A DNA stretch of 64,000 bases from NCBI GenBank assembly GCA_905221605.1, contig CAJNDS010002262.1, forward strand, positions 422,501 through 486,500. Direction: 5' to 3'. The position numbers were made by a program, and so were the translations under genes. The notes under the pieces were generated by a model. The model was not told the DNA's origin, did no database searches, and saw only the letters and a list, made by a program, of their open reading frames with translations. Below, one piece after another: positions 1 through 11,552 of this stretch. The number at the start of each line of letters is the position of its first letter. Position 1 is the stretch's first letter. The DNA is from Symbiodinium natans. Lineage: Eukaryota; Sar; Dinophyceae; Suessiales; Symbiodiniaceae.

Positions 1-42
<42 letters not shown>

Positions 43-62
43 ACAGACAGACACACAGAGAC
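1..62. repeat. GGCA/GACA simple repeat
   Basis: Tetranucleotide array of AGGC units for about 42 bases that grades into GACA and then ACAC units. It is cut by the window edge, so its true length is unknown. Confidence 0.95.
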
Positions 63-356
63 ACACTCCCGACTGTTTCGGAAGCATTCCCGGTATTGGC
101 TTGGGTCTGAACTCGAGCTAGCAAGGGATTTCTAACGACGTCACGTCGTTTCTGAGGCACAGTTTCGGAATAGCACCCCAAAAACGACATGATTTAAAAA
201 TCCTTTGTTCCATCCCCCCCCCCCCCCCCCGCCCCCCATCTCGCCAGCCGAGATTGGGACAAGCAAAGAGATTTCGAAACGTTTTTGAGGCACAGTTCCG
301 GAATTGCACCCCGAAAGCGACGTCGTTTGAAAAGCTCTTCCTGGCTCTCAAGAGCT

Positions 357-444
357 GTTTAGGGTTTAGGGTTTGGGGTTTAGGATTTGGGGTTTAGGGT
401 TCAGGGTTCAGGGTTTGGCGTGTAGAGTGTAGGGTTTAGGGTTT
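357..444 (+). repeat. TTTAGGG telomere-like tract, degenerate
   Basis: About a dozen heptamers of TTTAGGG type with many variants (TTTGGGG, TTCAGGG, TGTAGAG). It lies downstream of the secreted-protein gene when that gene is read on the minus strand. A run of 17 C occurs nearby at 214-230. I see no coding exon between 63 and 740. Confidence 0.85.
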
Positions 445-743
445 CAAAGCTGTCTGGCCCTTTGGGGGGTGGCTTTTGAACACCTTGGCGCCTAGGAAAA
501 AAAAACCCGGAAAATTGTGGCCGGGGCTTTGTCCCAAAGCGTCCAAAGCGTCAACGAAACTTGCGCGACTACATTTTTGATAAAACAAGCCCTCACAGTC
601 TGAACCGAGGCTGTTGTATGTGGGTGGGACCTGCAACAGCTGACACTCTCGTTGCTGTCGCAAAGAAAGAATTGCCTTGGGGATGCCCTAAACCCTCACT
701 CTCAACCCTCTCAACTCAGGGGATGCCCCCCCCCCCTAGACGC

Positions 744-1424
744 CTAACTCTCAACCCCCTTTCCAAGGACCAAGGCCTCCCCGCTCCAGCTGTGAAGAAG
801 GGAAGGATGTGTGAAATTCATATCGTAGACCTTGAGGTAGTCCCAGGAGAGCTCCGTCTCGAAAGCATCGAAGTTGAGGTATTTCTGCTTCTTGATGGCA
901 ACAACACATTGAGAGCCTGATTCATACAGCCCTGTTTTCGGAGACACTGTGGCCTCCAAACAGTTGCGGGTGTGCTGCCCAAAGATCTTGGTGGTGCAGC
1001 CTTTACCCTGCACTGCAAACACCCAGTCGTGGTCGTCGATCAGCCTCCACCCTCCATAGCTTTCTTGTTGGCACAAGGAGCACTCATCGCAGGGTTTGTC
1101 GTCGTCCTCGTCGTTCCACCAAGTCTGCTCGCTTCTGGCATGAAAGTAGCACTTGCCCTCTTCCGTTTTGAGGCACAGCAGACCTCTGCAGGGCTTGAGA
1201 TTCAGAGGCCACAACCCTAGGTGCTAACAGAAATCACTCACAAAGGAAAGGCAAGGCTTCTCCCTTTTGCCCAGGGCACATGCATCCTGAGTGGCCTCTG
1301 AGCTTGGCTTCACCAGCTTCTGGGTGGATCCCTCGCTCTGCTGGATTGCCCCTGGTGCCACTGTGGCCTCCGGCGCCTCTGTCGCCGTGGCTCCGAGGAC
1401 GCACGCGAAGAGGAGGCGCAGCAT
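744..1424 (-). CDS. Small secreted protein with CUB-like segment, two exons, 3' end open
   Basis: The start ATG at 1422-1424 opens a typical signal peptide (MLRLLFACVLGATA) followed by a low-complexity Thr/Ala/Glu linker. Exon 1 appears to end at 1242 before GTGAGTG, a near-perfect donor. A 48-nt intron (1194-1241), which contains an in-frame stop, ends at CTCAAG, after which the frame continues in phase. Exon 2 encodes a cysteine-rich segment with an acidic patch (WWNDEDDD) and then a stretch ending in ELSWDYLKVYD, which resembles the DYLxVYDG strand of CUB domains. After this the frame runs on only about 20 residues to a stop in C-rich DNA, so a further intron near 800-815 is likely. The role is unknown; secretion is inferred from the leader. 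Alternatively the in-frame stop marks a broken gene. Confidence 0.6.
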
Positions 1425-2472
1425 GGCGTGACGAGGAGGGCTCTCACATCAGCAGGGGAAGTAAGCTTTCTGCGCGCGGAATCCTTACGTGCAACTTAGG
1501 GCGTAGATCCCAATGCCAAAAACTGCTACTGATGTACTTTCTAGCATGCTCTGTCGACAAGCCTATCAAGAATTCATCCCGCATTAAGCAACCGAAGCTG
1601 TGGGATGGCGCAGCGATTGCTGGTGACACCATCGTCACTGAGCTCGCATGGTCCAGGCACTACCCACTCAGCTTCTCTCGCCTAGCAAATACAAGTAGAA
1701 GAAAGCCTCGAAAACTTGTAAGAGCCTGAAGCATGAACAAGTAAACTACAAGCCAGGCAAGAGAGACCTTCACAGTGCTTGTGTTCTTTGAAGCCTTGTG
1801 CCGCATATGCTTCTCTCGCCTCAACGCGCTCACTCAAGTACACTGCAGCAGCAACCTGCCCAGTCGAGACAAGGCTTGCAGTCGCATGGAGGAGGTGGGC
1901 GGTTCAACCCTAAACCCTGCAATATTGGTCCATGCTATAACTAGGCTATAACAATTGTCATGGTCACTGTCTCGATCAGGTTTGTGAAGTGCGGTCAACC
2001 CGCCAGCCTGAGGAATGCGGGAACAAGTACCCGAAATCTTCCAGTGGCATGGCGCCCAGTGAACAACTGAGCGTGCTCCCTACGTGGGAAGACTTGGTAT
2101 GCTCGTTTTGCAGTTCGGGGTTTTGGGGCTTCTTCTTTGTGTCTTGATTTTTTTGTTGTCTTCTTTTTTTTTGGGCGGGGGGGGAGGTTCGAACGTCACA
2201 AAGGCATAAAGAGCTGCCTCTCCACCAGCCACAGAACGCTCCAGTAGTTCCAGCACCTTCCGGAGTATCATTTTTCAAGATTGCCTGAACAATGCTGGAA
2301 GAAAACAGCAATAAAAGTGACACTGAGAAAACCTCAAGCTGATGTCATGTTGCCTCAGATTTCAGACCTCAAGATACTGCACGGAGAGAAACTAAACGGA
2401 GACGCCCGGGCACAGTATGTAGGCATGCGAGATGGAGGATTTCGGATGTGAGGACTATGTTGCAGGCTTCTT
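1425..2472. other. No gene recognised
   Basis: Upstream flank of the secreted-protein gene. It contains short open frames without family resemblance and a T/G-rich stretch near 2140-2185. I see no splice-consistent exon here. Confidence 0.4.
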
Positions 2473-2515
2473 CCCTAAGCCCTAAACCCTGAACCCTGAA
2501 CCCTAAACCCTAAAC
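2473..2515 (-). repeat. CCCTAAA telomere-like tract
   Basis: Six heptamers, including two CCCTGAA variants. It pairs with the TTTAGGG tract at 2657-2718, leaving a 141-bp unique segment between them. By analogy with confirmed cases in the window, that segment may be an exon. On the minus strand it would start after CTTGCAAG, but the frame is not clear. Confidence 0.85.
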
Positions 2516-2656
2516 GAATGGCAACACTGTGGGGCCACAACCTTCGGCAAAGGAAGGGTATGGTCAAGGTGACCGCGCTGCCCTCCAGCGGGGCGGAGGG
2601 GGGGCTGTCAGCCTTCCGGACCCCGATATCTAAACCCCCGCTTCAGTTCCTTGCAA

Positions 2657-2718
2657 GGGTTTAGGGTTTAGGGTTTAGGGTTTAGGGTTTGGGGTTTGGG
2701 GTTTCGGGTTTAGGGTTT
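2657..2718 (+). repeat. TTTAGGG telomere-like tract
   Basis: Nine heptamers beginning GTTTAGGG directly after GCAAG. It is the right-hand partner of the CCCTAAA tract at 2473-2515. Confidence 0.9.
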
Positions 2719-5470
2719 AGGAATAGGAACTCTTTCAGATATGGTGATCTGGGTGGATGTGGGCAGGCAGGGTGCTTCTGCCCAGGGTGCTAATTCTCCC
2801 TTCTGAAAGTCATCAGGAACCTCCTTCTGGCAAAGGTCTCTGGCCAGCGATCAGAAACCTGGTGATTTTGTCTTGCTACACTGAAACCCCTAGGTATACT
2901 GCAAGCTCTAGAACACCTGAACCCCAAGAGTATGTCCTAGAGCCAATCTCTCCGCCGCACCTCGTCGCAGCCCACAGGCCCCCCAGTTCCTGCTTCCGAG
3001 GCGACCACCTCCTCCAGACCCTGTCCGGAAACTGCTTAGGGATGTGTAGGGTGCCCCCCCCATATACTAACAGTCCTCAATACGGATTTGCAGTCGCCCC
3101 TATTACAAGCCTTATTCACATCCCAAGGTTTAGGGTGTAAGGTGGAAGGTTTAGGGCCCTAAGGGTTTTTGGGTGTCAAGACTCGACAAGCACAGCTAAT
3201 GATTCGCCACTGTGCTTCGGCAGATTGGCCATGGCTAAACCTATGCTCCCCTTAGAACCTTGGTAAAAATAGTTGCTTTAATATACTCTTGGGTTGTATA
3301 TAAACAAAGATCAAAAAACAATGATAATTCCCAAGGGGGATATAGACACTGGTAGCACTGTTTTGCCTGTCCTGCTTATCCCACTCAAGACCATCCGATG
3401 GGCACGAGGCAGAAACCTTACACCCCAACCCTCATCCAGCAAACTCAACCAAACCAAAGAAAATCACAAGTCTTTCCGATACCATGATTAGACCTTCTCA
3501 TGGTGTCCATGCCTCTTGAATCTGCTGCGCCTCCTCAGGCGGCAGCCTTCACGGATTCCAGAATTTTCAAAAGGGGTCCGGGTCATCGCAGTTTTACATG
3601 GGCCATCAACCCTGCGAATAAACCCAGGGCCTAGGCCCAAAGCTTGGACCCTTCGCAACTTTTGCTTGATCATGCTTCCAGGTGAGCTCACGCCAAACTA
3701 AAAACACTCCAGAGGTTAAAAGCCATCCAGGGCAAAGCGACCAAGGACTTGCAGCCCTCAACGCCCAAGAGCCAAGCTGGGGCCGGGAAGTCTTCTCGCT
3801 GTCCTGCGGCAGATTTAGGAGCTCTGGCTTCGATGCGCCGTTGCACCTGGAACTTGGGGACACATTTGGCACGTACAACGTCTGCAAATGGAGCGACTAC
3901 TGCTTCTCAAAACAGCTCTAATGCAACCTTATAACACTTATCACGGAAAATGAGTGAATGCACCCCTTTTGAAATCGAAAGGTCGAAAGGCCATTGGCCT
4001 TTGCAGCTCGTTCTGCCAGGAGAACAGCCTCATCAGGGTCTGTGAAGATGTCGAAGCCGTCAGCCTGCACTGGGGGAATACGGGCGACCCTGCCACAGCG
4101 CAGCATGACAACAGCCTGGTGGTATTGCCTGTCCAGCCTGAAAGTAAAACGAGTAAGCCCGTGCCTCATGCTTCTTGCACAAGATTTCGGGAACCGAGTA
4201 TCGCCTGCGCAAAGCTCACTGCACAGCTGCAACAAAGAGCTCAGCTGGGCTTGGCAGGGTCGGAGCTGTGGCAGCTGCATCCGCCGACTCAATGCTGCTA
4301 GGAGCATCTGAGGGTTGTCCGGGTAGACGAACCCCGTTGCACAGGTAGAGGATGATTCTCACGATCGTTTCGCCTCTGCCCACCCTGCCTTGTCAGACCG
4401 TTCTCAATTCTCAGCTTGCCGCGGTTCTTCCGAAGCCACTGAGCGTCTGCCAGTAGTTCAGCATGCACCTGGCTTCAATCCGTATCCACAGCTCTGCCAG
4501 CCAAACGGAAACAACACACACACAAACTGACTAACTATTCTGCTCGACATGGCAACCTCTGCCACGCGTCATGAGCATGCGCTGCAACTGCTCGGGCAGC
4601 CTCCGCTATATAACGGAGCACTTCTTGCTGATCTTCAGCATAGAAGTTTCCGACACGAACTGCCTGCCAGTCTGCGAAAACGCTTTCTCCAAGTGATCTC
4701 GCCAAGGTACGACGGTGTAGTTTGTTGGCAGCACGCGCGTCAGTTGGCACTGCATGGGATGTGTGTGTGCCAGACCTCCAACGCAATATTTCGCAGCCTT
4801 GGATGCAGTTGATGCCCATGAACCTTCGGGTCTAGGATTTCGGGTTTAGGGGCTTAGAGGACTCTGCACGAGCCATGCGAATACAATCTCCAGTAAGCCG
4901 CGGGCATCTCTCTACACTTCCAAACAGCTGAGGGGCGAGCGCTGTCTCAGGCAGATCAAGATCAAGACCCGGTGCACGAGGAGGGGCTTGGGCAGGAACC
5001 TCAGGATAAATACTGCCCCACAGACAGCGACAAACTGGTCAACTAGTCTTCTTGCAGGAGATCTGTCCTAGCAACTCACAGGCGCATGTACGGTGACAGC
5101 TGGATCCACACCACGTCACAACCGCATCCACAACTCGAACAAGTCACAGCCGACTTTGCTTGACACACAACGACCGCCGAGCTGGCCTTCGTGGTCCGGT
5201 GGCGCTTCCGCTTCAGCACGCGCAACCTGAACTTGAAGTCTGCTTCGGGCTTTGGTGTTTGGACTGGATTCCAGGAGTTCGGGTGTTCTCAGGTGTGTAT
5301 GGTATCCTGATATGTAGTACATAATATTTACTGGCTGAGTATAAAACACATGATATACCATATATAACCTGCAATATGCATAATTTGATACAATACGGAA
5401 TATGCTATATGTACTATTTATGGTATATTCTGGGGTAAATACTGTATATTTATCTACTACACATGATTTC
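2719..5470. other. No gene recognised
   Basis: Many short overlapping frames on both strands around 3.5-4.8 kb, none resembling a family that I know. Minus-strand frames at 3.9-4.3 kb and 4.5-4.8 kb could be exons, but no boundary can be supported. Short degenerate TTTAGGG runs occur near 3128 and 4830. Confidence 0.35.
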
Positions 5471-5573
5471 GGTACTTGCAAAAATAGAGGGAACCCTTCA
5501 TACCCAAAATTGTGTAATTTTAATCCTCAGTATAGGAACCCCCAAAAAGGGTACCCTATTTTCGGAAACTACC
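5471..5573. mobile_element. Short inverted-repeat (MITE/introner-like) element, family B
   Basis: About 103 bp bounded by imperfect inverted repeats: the left end reads GGTACTTGCAAAAATAG and the right end is its diverged reverse complement ending in TTTTCGGAAACTACC. Related ends occur at 18124-18190, 35517-35617 and 38141-38257. No ORF. It is immediately followed by a CCCTAAA tract. Confidence 0.55.
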
Positions 5574-5630
5574 CTAAACCCTAAACCCTAACCCCTAAAC
5601 CCTAAACCTAAACCCTAAACCCTAAACCCA
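5571..5630 (-). repeat. CCCTAAA telomere-like tract
   Basis: About eight heptamers. Together with 5748-5868 it brackets a GC-rich 117-bp segment. Read on the minus strand, this segment has an AG acceptor (GCTCCCCAG) followed by an open Ala/Pro/Ser-rich frame, which is a candidate exon. Confidence 0.9.
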
Positions 5631-5747
5631 TTGGGCCCTAGCTGGGGTGCGCGCCGGCGAAGCGGCGGAGGCCGATGGAGCCGAAGCCGCCAGAGGCCCA
5701 TGGGGCAGGTGCTGGGGAGCGCACAAACGTCCCCGGGATTCGGGAGG

Positions 5748-5868
5748 GTTTAGGGGTTTAGGGTTTAGGGTTTAGGGCTTAGGGTTTAGGGTTTAGGGTT
5801 TAGGGTTTGGGGGTTAGGGTTTAGGGTTTAGGGTTTAGGGTTTAGGGTTTAGGGGGTTTAGGGTTTAG
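5748..5868 (+). repeat. TTTAGGG telomere-like tract
   Basis: About 17 heptamers with occasional extra G. It begins GTTTAGGGG after CGGGAG and is the right-hand partner of 5571-5630. Confidence 0.95.
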
Positions 5869-8844
5869 GGAGTTTCGGGTTTCGGAACGAATGGAGCGAA
5901 AATGGGAAGTCTAGGGTGTTTTGGTTTAGGATGTTTAGGATGAGTGGTTGGGGAGTGTATAGAAGTCTTTGTCAACTTGCATATTCTATATACATATATA
6001 TATATATATATATACCTATATATACATATATATATAGATATGTAGATATATATATATCCAAATATACAGAGATGTAGGGGTTGCACGGAGGTTTCGGGAT
6101 TCTTGGGGTTCCTGAGTCCAGTTGCAGGACTGGCCGTCACGAGCTCGAATGCCGACAGCCCATCGACATTTTTGACATGGCAGCCACTTTCCGCGTGCTG
6201 GCAAGAATGCTGCAAACTTCGGCACGAGACATCCCGTGACATGACTCTGTAATCACTATACCTCTCAACACCTCTCAGGCCCTTCCTGAAGTTCGACATC
6301 AGAACCCCGTAGCCACTTGAACCCTCTTGAATCCTGTAAACCCATCCCCTGCCCGCACTGCCCCCCGCAGAAGTTGTCGGCGCTCGGCACGCGCACTTTT
6401 CTAGCTTGGCCAACTACTGCGTCCGCGCACGCTTGCAGGGCCGCAGCAGCCCTGCAGTGTCATCAAGCCTCCTCGCCTGGCCAGAAACAAAAGGCCCTTG
6501 CATAGTTGATCCTTGCATGGTTGATGATGAAACCGTCTGCAACAAGGGACAGATATCATTGATATCATGGATCAACCCCAAGCTTTAGCCCCAAGCAGCA
6601 ATTATCATTGGCGCTACTACTATTGTGATACTATTACAATTATTGTTCTTATTAATGCTGTTATAGTTCTTGTTATTCTGATTATGGCCCCACGCGCAGA
6701 TGGGCAGCGAAGAAGTCCGAGGCCACGGTGTCCTGGTGTGCTGGACGGGGGGGCTTTTGGGTGGCTTGAGACGGTCTCGTCTTCCAAAGCATCTCGCGAG
6801 TAATATATGACATTCTAGCCTATTTGATTTGATACATTGCAGATTCTACATATATATATATACATATGTATACATATGTATAGAAACGGTATAAAACTTT
6901 AAGCAGAGAGGTCCTCGCCCTCCCATCTCACCTTGTAGCGCCCATCCTTCTGACGTCTCACGATCCTGATGGCGAAATGACGTTCACAACTCCGACCTAC
7001 GGTGCACAACTTGAAGGGCTGCGGGTGGACCAAATATATTCACAAGTCGCATCAACACGAACTTTTGTGGACCATGCGATGCTACTCGCAAGCCGCCGGG
7101 CTGGCCGAGCTGTTTCTAGCTTTTTCATGGACGATGCTGCGAATCCAGCAGCTTGCATAGCGGAAGCTGCTCAGCTGTTGCCCAAAATGCAATAGCTGGG
7201 GGGCCTGCCTTGCAGCGTACCAGTAACCATCCTGTCACCACTGAGTGCGATTGCTCAGCCGCGGCTTCATGTCGTAGTGTCTTACGGCTTTCCAAGGCCA
7301 ACTCGGTTTCGAGCCGAGCACGCACTGACTTCACAACGATCGGGACGCTGAAATGCGCTTGACCGTGCCAGATACAAGTGCAGATGCCCACTTCATGCCT
7401 CCCACAGAGCTTCCACCTGCCGGCAGAAAGAGCATGGTGAAACTACATGAAGAAGATTACGATGGTGCGAAGAGGCTGGGGTCAGCGAGGAGATGACCAG
7501 AAGCCGGTAGTCTACAGTTACTAGCCCCGATTTCATTGACAGTGATTGCCTGGAGCTCAGGCCAAGGAATGCACGTTGTGCAAACGCATCAATGCTACAT
7601 GCTCCTAGCTAATACACTTCTAGCATTGCCAGCTCACAAACAAGAACTGCAGTCCGCAACAGGACTGCCTGTCAAGGGCGACTTATCACTGCGAAAAAGC
7701 ACACGGAGATCACGGGAGGAGGAGGTGGGAGGAGGAGACGGAGGAAGAAGGAGAGGAGAGTAGAACCGATCGTCGTTACCATCATGATTGGCATCCTCGT
7801 CCTCTCCGTCGTTTTCAGCAAGAAGGGTAGTCACGATATCTTTCAGTGGCAAGGCACTGAAACAGACTCAGCAGGGCCTCTGCATCCTGCCGCCAAGCGC
7901 TGGGCGCAGCAGGCCTCTTCAGTGGGGCCTGTCACGTGGCAAAGTGGCTGCAGAAGCAAAAACAGAATGGAGGACTCATGGAAGTCTTCCTTCACGCTAG
8001 GGTGCTACCGTACTCCCGTCATGGCACCCATCTGTCACTACAAAGGATCTCCTATAGGGTCCACGAATTGCCTACAAAGGCTGCCTTGGCGAATCCAGAA
8101 TTACCACGTGTCCCCCTTGACATTTCCAGAGACAAGGCGATGGCCTCCTCAATTGGCCACACATACCATAGCAGGTCCTGGAGAGCGAAACTATCAAAAT
8201 CAAGCTTCGGAGCCCACAGCTAGGTAGAGGAAATAGCAAGCGATGTCAGAAGCCTGCGAAGCACGGCCGTCAGCGTGGAGTGCCCGCCAGCCCTCATTTC
8301 ACAAGCTATGAGAACATGTTGCCATCACTAGTGCAGCAGCACTATCATTGCGAACTCGCAGAGAAGGATCTGCATGCAATGTGCCTCCTTTCCATTCATT
8401 CTCAGAGCGCCTACTAAGCCCCGGCCGCAGGCGTCAAGGGCTCCCAATGGGGACCCCATGTTTCCTCACCTCTGATCCCCTCCCAAAAAAATCCACAACT
8501 CCTGATGAAGGCACTCCGCCCACTCAAATTCCGTGAATTGAGGGAGGGGTTGTAATTGAATTGCAAACCCTGGGCCCGAACTGTCCCCCTCACCACTCCA
8601 GACTACAGCTTTTAGGAGTTTAGGGCTTTAGGAGCTTAGGAGCTTAGCCGATTCTTTCCAGCAGACTTGAGGATGGGCTTCAACAATCCGAAACGCCGAG
8701 ACTCCTCTGCTGTCCGCCCGGGCCGAAGCAGCATTTCACAGCTATTCTCCCCACATCAGGGGAACCAAAGGAGGGACCCTTAACAAGGGACCTTACGGGT
8801 TATTTGGGGATCATTTACCCCTTAACCATAGTAGTTGGCCCTTG
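5869..8844. other. No gene recognised; AT microsatellites
   Basis: TA dinucleotide runs lie at about 5984-6066 and 6848-6886. Elsewhere there are scattered short frames (for example minus 5865-6413) that are partly translated microsatellite. No family resemblance was seen. Confidence 0.35.
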
Positions 8845-8921
8845 AACCCTAAACCCCAAGCCCTAAACCCTAAGCCCTAAACCCTAAACCCTAAACCCTC
8901 AACCCTAAACCCTAAACCCCC
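8845..8921 (-). repeat. CCCTAAA telomere-like tract
   Basis: About ten heptamers with CCCTAAG and CCCTCAA variants; left partner of 9006-9104. On the minus strand the 84-bp segment between them has an acceptor CCTGGTCCAG followed by an open frame (HLHGPALFRAGRWAWNQ), a candidate exon. Confidence 0.9.
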
Positions 8922-9005
8922 GAGGGAAGCTCTGATTCCAAGCCCAGCGGCCCGCGCGGAACAGAGCTGGACCGTGCAGGTGCTGGACCAGGGACTGCCC
9001 TCGGA

Positions 9006-9104
9006 GGTTTAGGGTTTAGGGTTTGGGGTGTGGGGTTTGGGGTTTGGGGTTTGGGGATTGGGGTTTAGGGGTTAGGGTTTAGGGTTTAGGGTTAGGGTTT
9101 AGGC
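9006..9104 (+). repeat. TTTAGGG telomere-like tract
   Basis: About 14 heptamers with a TTTGGGG variant block in the middle. It begins GTTTAGGG directly after CTCGGAG. Confidence 0.95.
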
Positions 9105-9215
9105 CCATTCAACCAAAAAGTCCCTTCAAAGCCCCTTTCAAATGAAGGCTCAAGTGTGGTAGGGGATCAGAGCTGAATGTAGGGAGCTTGAGACGCTTTG
9201 AGAACCATCAGCACT

Positions 9216-10037
9216 TCAGCGTTTAGCCGAGCCGTGGAGAACCTTGTTTTGCCAAGCGACCTTCCGAGTCGCACTCCCGCAGTGCAACACTTCGCTGTCC
9301 AGGACTAAACTTGGGCTTTGGACCTGGGACAGGCTGTCATAGTGCCATCCCTCCACCGACCCCTCAGTGAATGCAGTGTGGACGATCTTGGTGGTACAGC
9401 AGTCGCGGCGGCTGGGCTTCCACAAGAAGTGATGGAAGCGGCCAAGGCCCTCCTTCCGTGGCCGCGATGGCTCCTCCTCCCAGGACAAGATGTCAGCATG
9501 CAGCGTTTGCTCGTTGGAGCCTTCCGGCACCATGGTCCAGCCCAGCTCAGTGATCCAAGGCTGAAGGCGATCTCGCGGCCGCGGCCACAGCAGCTCCTCC
9601 ACGTCTTTGGGCGGCCTGGGAGCCGGCAGACCTTTGTTGATGGCCGAGGGAACGATGGAGATGTAAAACCGTGGCCCGGTCCAGTTATCCTCATCGTCGA
9701 CGGAAGGGTGCACCGCAGAGACATAAAGGCCATCGTCCTCTAACTTCTTGCTGACTTCCCACGCAGCTGCAGTTCCTGGCCGCTCGTCCCCATCTTCGGT
9801 CCAGCTTCCGCGGGTCTCCTCGAGCAAGGAGGCCACGCGTGAGTGAAACTGCCAGTAGTACTGCTCCTTGGCCACATGAGTGAGATGATCAAAGATCAAA
9901 CACAACCCTAAACCCTAAACCCTAAACCCCATACGGCGCGGCATGGCGCGGCTGTATGGAGTTCTACACTGCCGCTCAGCGTCAACCAGCAAGCAAACCT
10001 CCCACGAGGGGCGCCGAGGAAGCTCTAGGCAGCCCTC
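9216..10037 (-). CDS. PhyH-like Fe(II)/2-oxoglutarate oxygenase, two exons, partial
   Basis: The main exon (about 9216-9862) is open for more than 200 codons. The longest frame starts at a TTG just inside repeat DNA, so the true start is a splice acceptor, probably the CCAAG or GGAGCAG near 9855-9865. Near the C-terminal part it shows LHADI, a candidate HxD iron-binding motif, then GRFHHFLWKP, and LVLDSEVLHCGSAT, where the His fits the distal iron ligand. This layout is that of phytanoyl-CoA-dioxygenase-like enzymes. The upstream exon (10037 to about 9931) begins after GAGCAAG and reads EGCLELPRRPSWEV. It is followed by a roughly 65-nt intron that starts with TTTAGGG units. The substrate is unknown. 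The reading could alternatively be a diverged, inactive homologue. Confidence 0.6.
9904..9930 (-). repeat. CCCTAAA tract at the 5' end of a short intron
   Basis: Nearly four heptamers. On the minus strand they are the first bases (GGGTTTAGGG) of the short intron inside the PhyH-like gene. Confidence 0.85.
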
Positions 10038-10055
10038 CTTGCTCACACAAGCAGT

Positions 10056-10128
10056 GGTTTAGGGTTTAGGGTTTAGGGCTTAGGGTTTAGGGTTTATTGT
10101 TTAGGGTTCAGGGTTCAGGGTTTAGGGC
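10056..10128 (+). repeat. TTTAGGG telomere-like tract
   Basis: About ten heptamers. On the minus strand this is a CCCTAAA run ending 18 bases before the acceptor GAGCAAG of the exon at 9931-10037. Confidence 0.95.
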
Positions 10129-10536
10129 ACAGGCATTATTTAGCTTGCATGTCGGCACGAACCTGCTTCAAAACTGCACGACGGTCACACTAACACTCGC
10201 CCCGGGTGTCCTCATGCAACTTTCGCCTGTCTTCGTCTGAAACGCTACCATCACTCATGTCACCCTGTTCACAGGATCTTTGTAGTATCCAGGGAGTGTA
10301 TCAAGTCAGGGCTGACAAATGCTTAAAGGTTCACAAGGGGCAGAATCTGCCGCAAAAGAAGAACATTATCTCAGCGCACATGGGATCTGTGCTGGATCTC
10401 CACTCTCGTCATGGCATGGGCTTGCTGAGGCTCAATGTCTTGAGCCAAGTTAACAAGAGCTGCGAAAGCATGCGAAAGTAAAAGTCCACGACATGTTCCC
10501 ACAAACCCGCAGACTGCACTGATCTCCGACACAATT

Positions 10537-10944
10537 CTATATCAGTTGCAGCTTGCTGACAAAACTCTGGGTCTGGCAAAGTCTAGCACGGAAAAATCGC
10601 AAGGAGGCACATGGGGCACCTAGGTCATTCCCACCTTGTCCTGTGAACTGACTTGCCACGCTGCAAAAGGCAAAGCAGAGCACATGCAACCTTTTGGGGT
10701 TCACCATTTCCTGCCCAGTGTTGCAATGGGACTCCACCTCACATAGCAGATGGATGGCATAGGCATAGGTGCAGCGCGGACCTTCCGACAAGCAGCGAAA
10801 CCCGGAAGCCCCAACCAAAAACCGAGTAAACCATTTCCACCCAGCCCTTGAAGCCCAAACCCAACACGCGCCATGAGTCCTACGTTTGTGGCTGTCTGAC
10901 GACAAGGCTTTGAGCTCTCCGCTGGTGCAGACATTGCGAACCAC
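10537..10944 (-). CDS. Possible exon, unrecognised
   Basis: A minus frame of about 130 codons ending at a stop at 10537. It is moderately rich in Cys and aromatic residues (for example YAYAIHLLCEVESHC). I do not recognise a family. It lies upstream of the PhyH-like exons on the same strand, so it may be another part of that gene or a separate one. No boundary can be fixed. Confidence 0.3.
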   Translation of the reverse strand: MVRNVCTSGELKALSSDSHKRRTHGACWVWASRAGWKWFTRFLVGASGFRCLSEGPRCTYAYAIHLLCEVESHCNTGQEMVNPKRLHVLCFAFCSVASQFTGQGGNDLGAPCASLRFFRARLCQTQSFVSKLQLI

Positions 10945-11005
10945 AACTCGGCGCAGCGAATCCGATATTACAGTGCAGCCCTTCTGCGGCCCAGAATTTC
11001 TTTCA

Positions 11006-11201
11006 ACCCTAAACCCTAAACCCTAAATTCTAAACCCAGCAGTCGAAGCGGGGCACAAGTCGTCCTATTTCTTTCGGCTAATATAGGGCGCAGCGTCCCT
11101 GCAGCCCCGCCGCCCCACCCTTGTTCCGGCCCACCCCCCTAGGGTTTGGGGTTTGGGTTTTAAGGGTTTGGGGCTTAGGGCTTATGGGGGTTTAGGGTTT
11201 G
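11006..11201. repeat. Facing CCCTAAA and TTTAGGG tracts with 100-bp spacer
   Basis: CCCTAAA units at 11006-11037 and TTTGGGG/TTTAGGG units at 11141-11201 flank a GC-rich spacer. The same geometry recurs across the window. Confidence 0.8.
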
Positions 11202-11305
11202 CAAGGCTTTGTGGCTTGTCCATCTCTTGCCTGCAATAGTCGGGTCGCATTCAGTGTGTCCTGTGTGCCGTCCTGGGTGGAGGTGCTGCTTTCTGCTCCC
11301 TTGTA

Positions 11306-11552
11306 TCTATATATATATATATACGTATATATACATATACATATACATATTACATATCGAATTGTATTGTCGCATATGAACGTGTGTATATATATATATA
11401 TACATGTATAATATAAGTATGCATATATGATATATATATATATATATATGTGATATATGACCTATACATACATATATATATATATATATGATTATATGAT
11501 ATATGTATATTATACATATATATATATATACGTAGATATATACACATACATG
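11306..11552. repeat. AT-rich microsatellite block
   Basis: Interrupted TA/ATAC dinucleotide arrays over about 250 bp. The frames rich in Tyr and Ile on both strands are translations of this repeat. Confidence 0.95.

Noticed and set aside
9318-9743. 141-codon plus-strand frame
   Set aside because: It lies opposite the PhyH-like exon, which shows family motifs; GC-rich coding DNA commonly leaves the other strand open.
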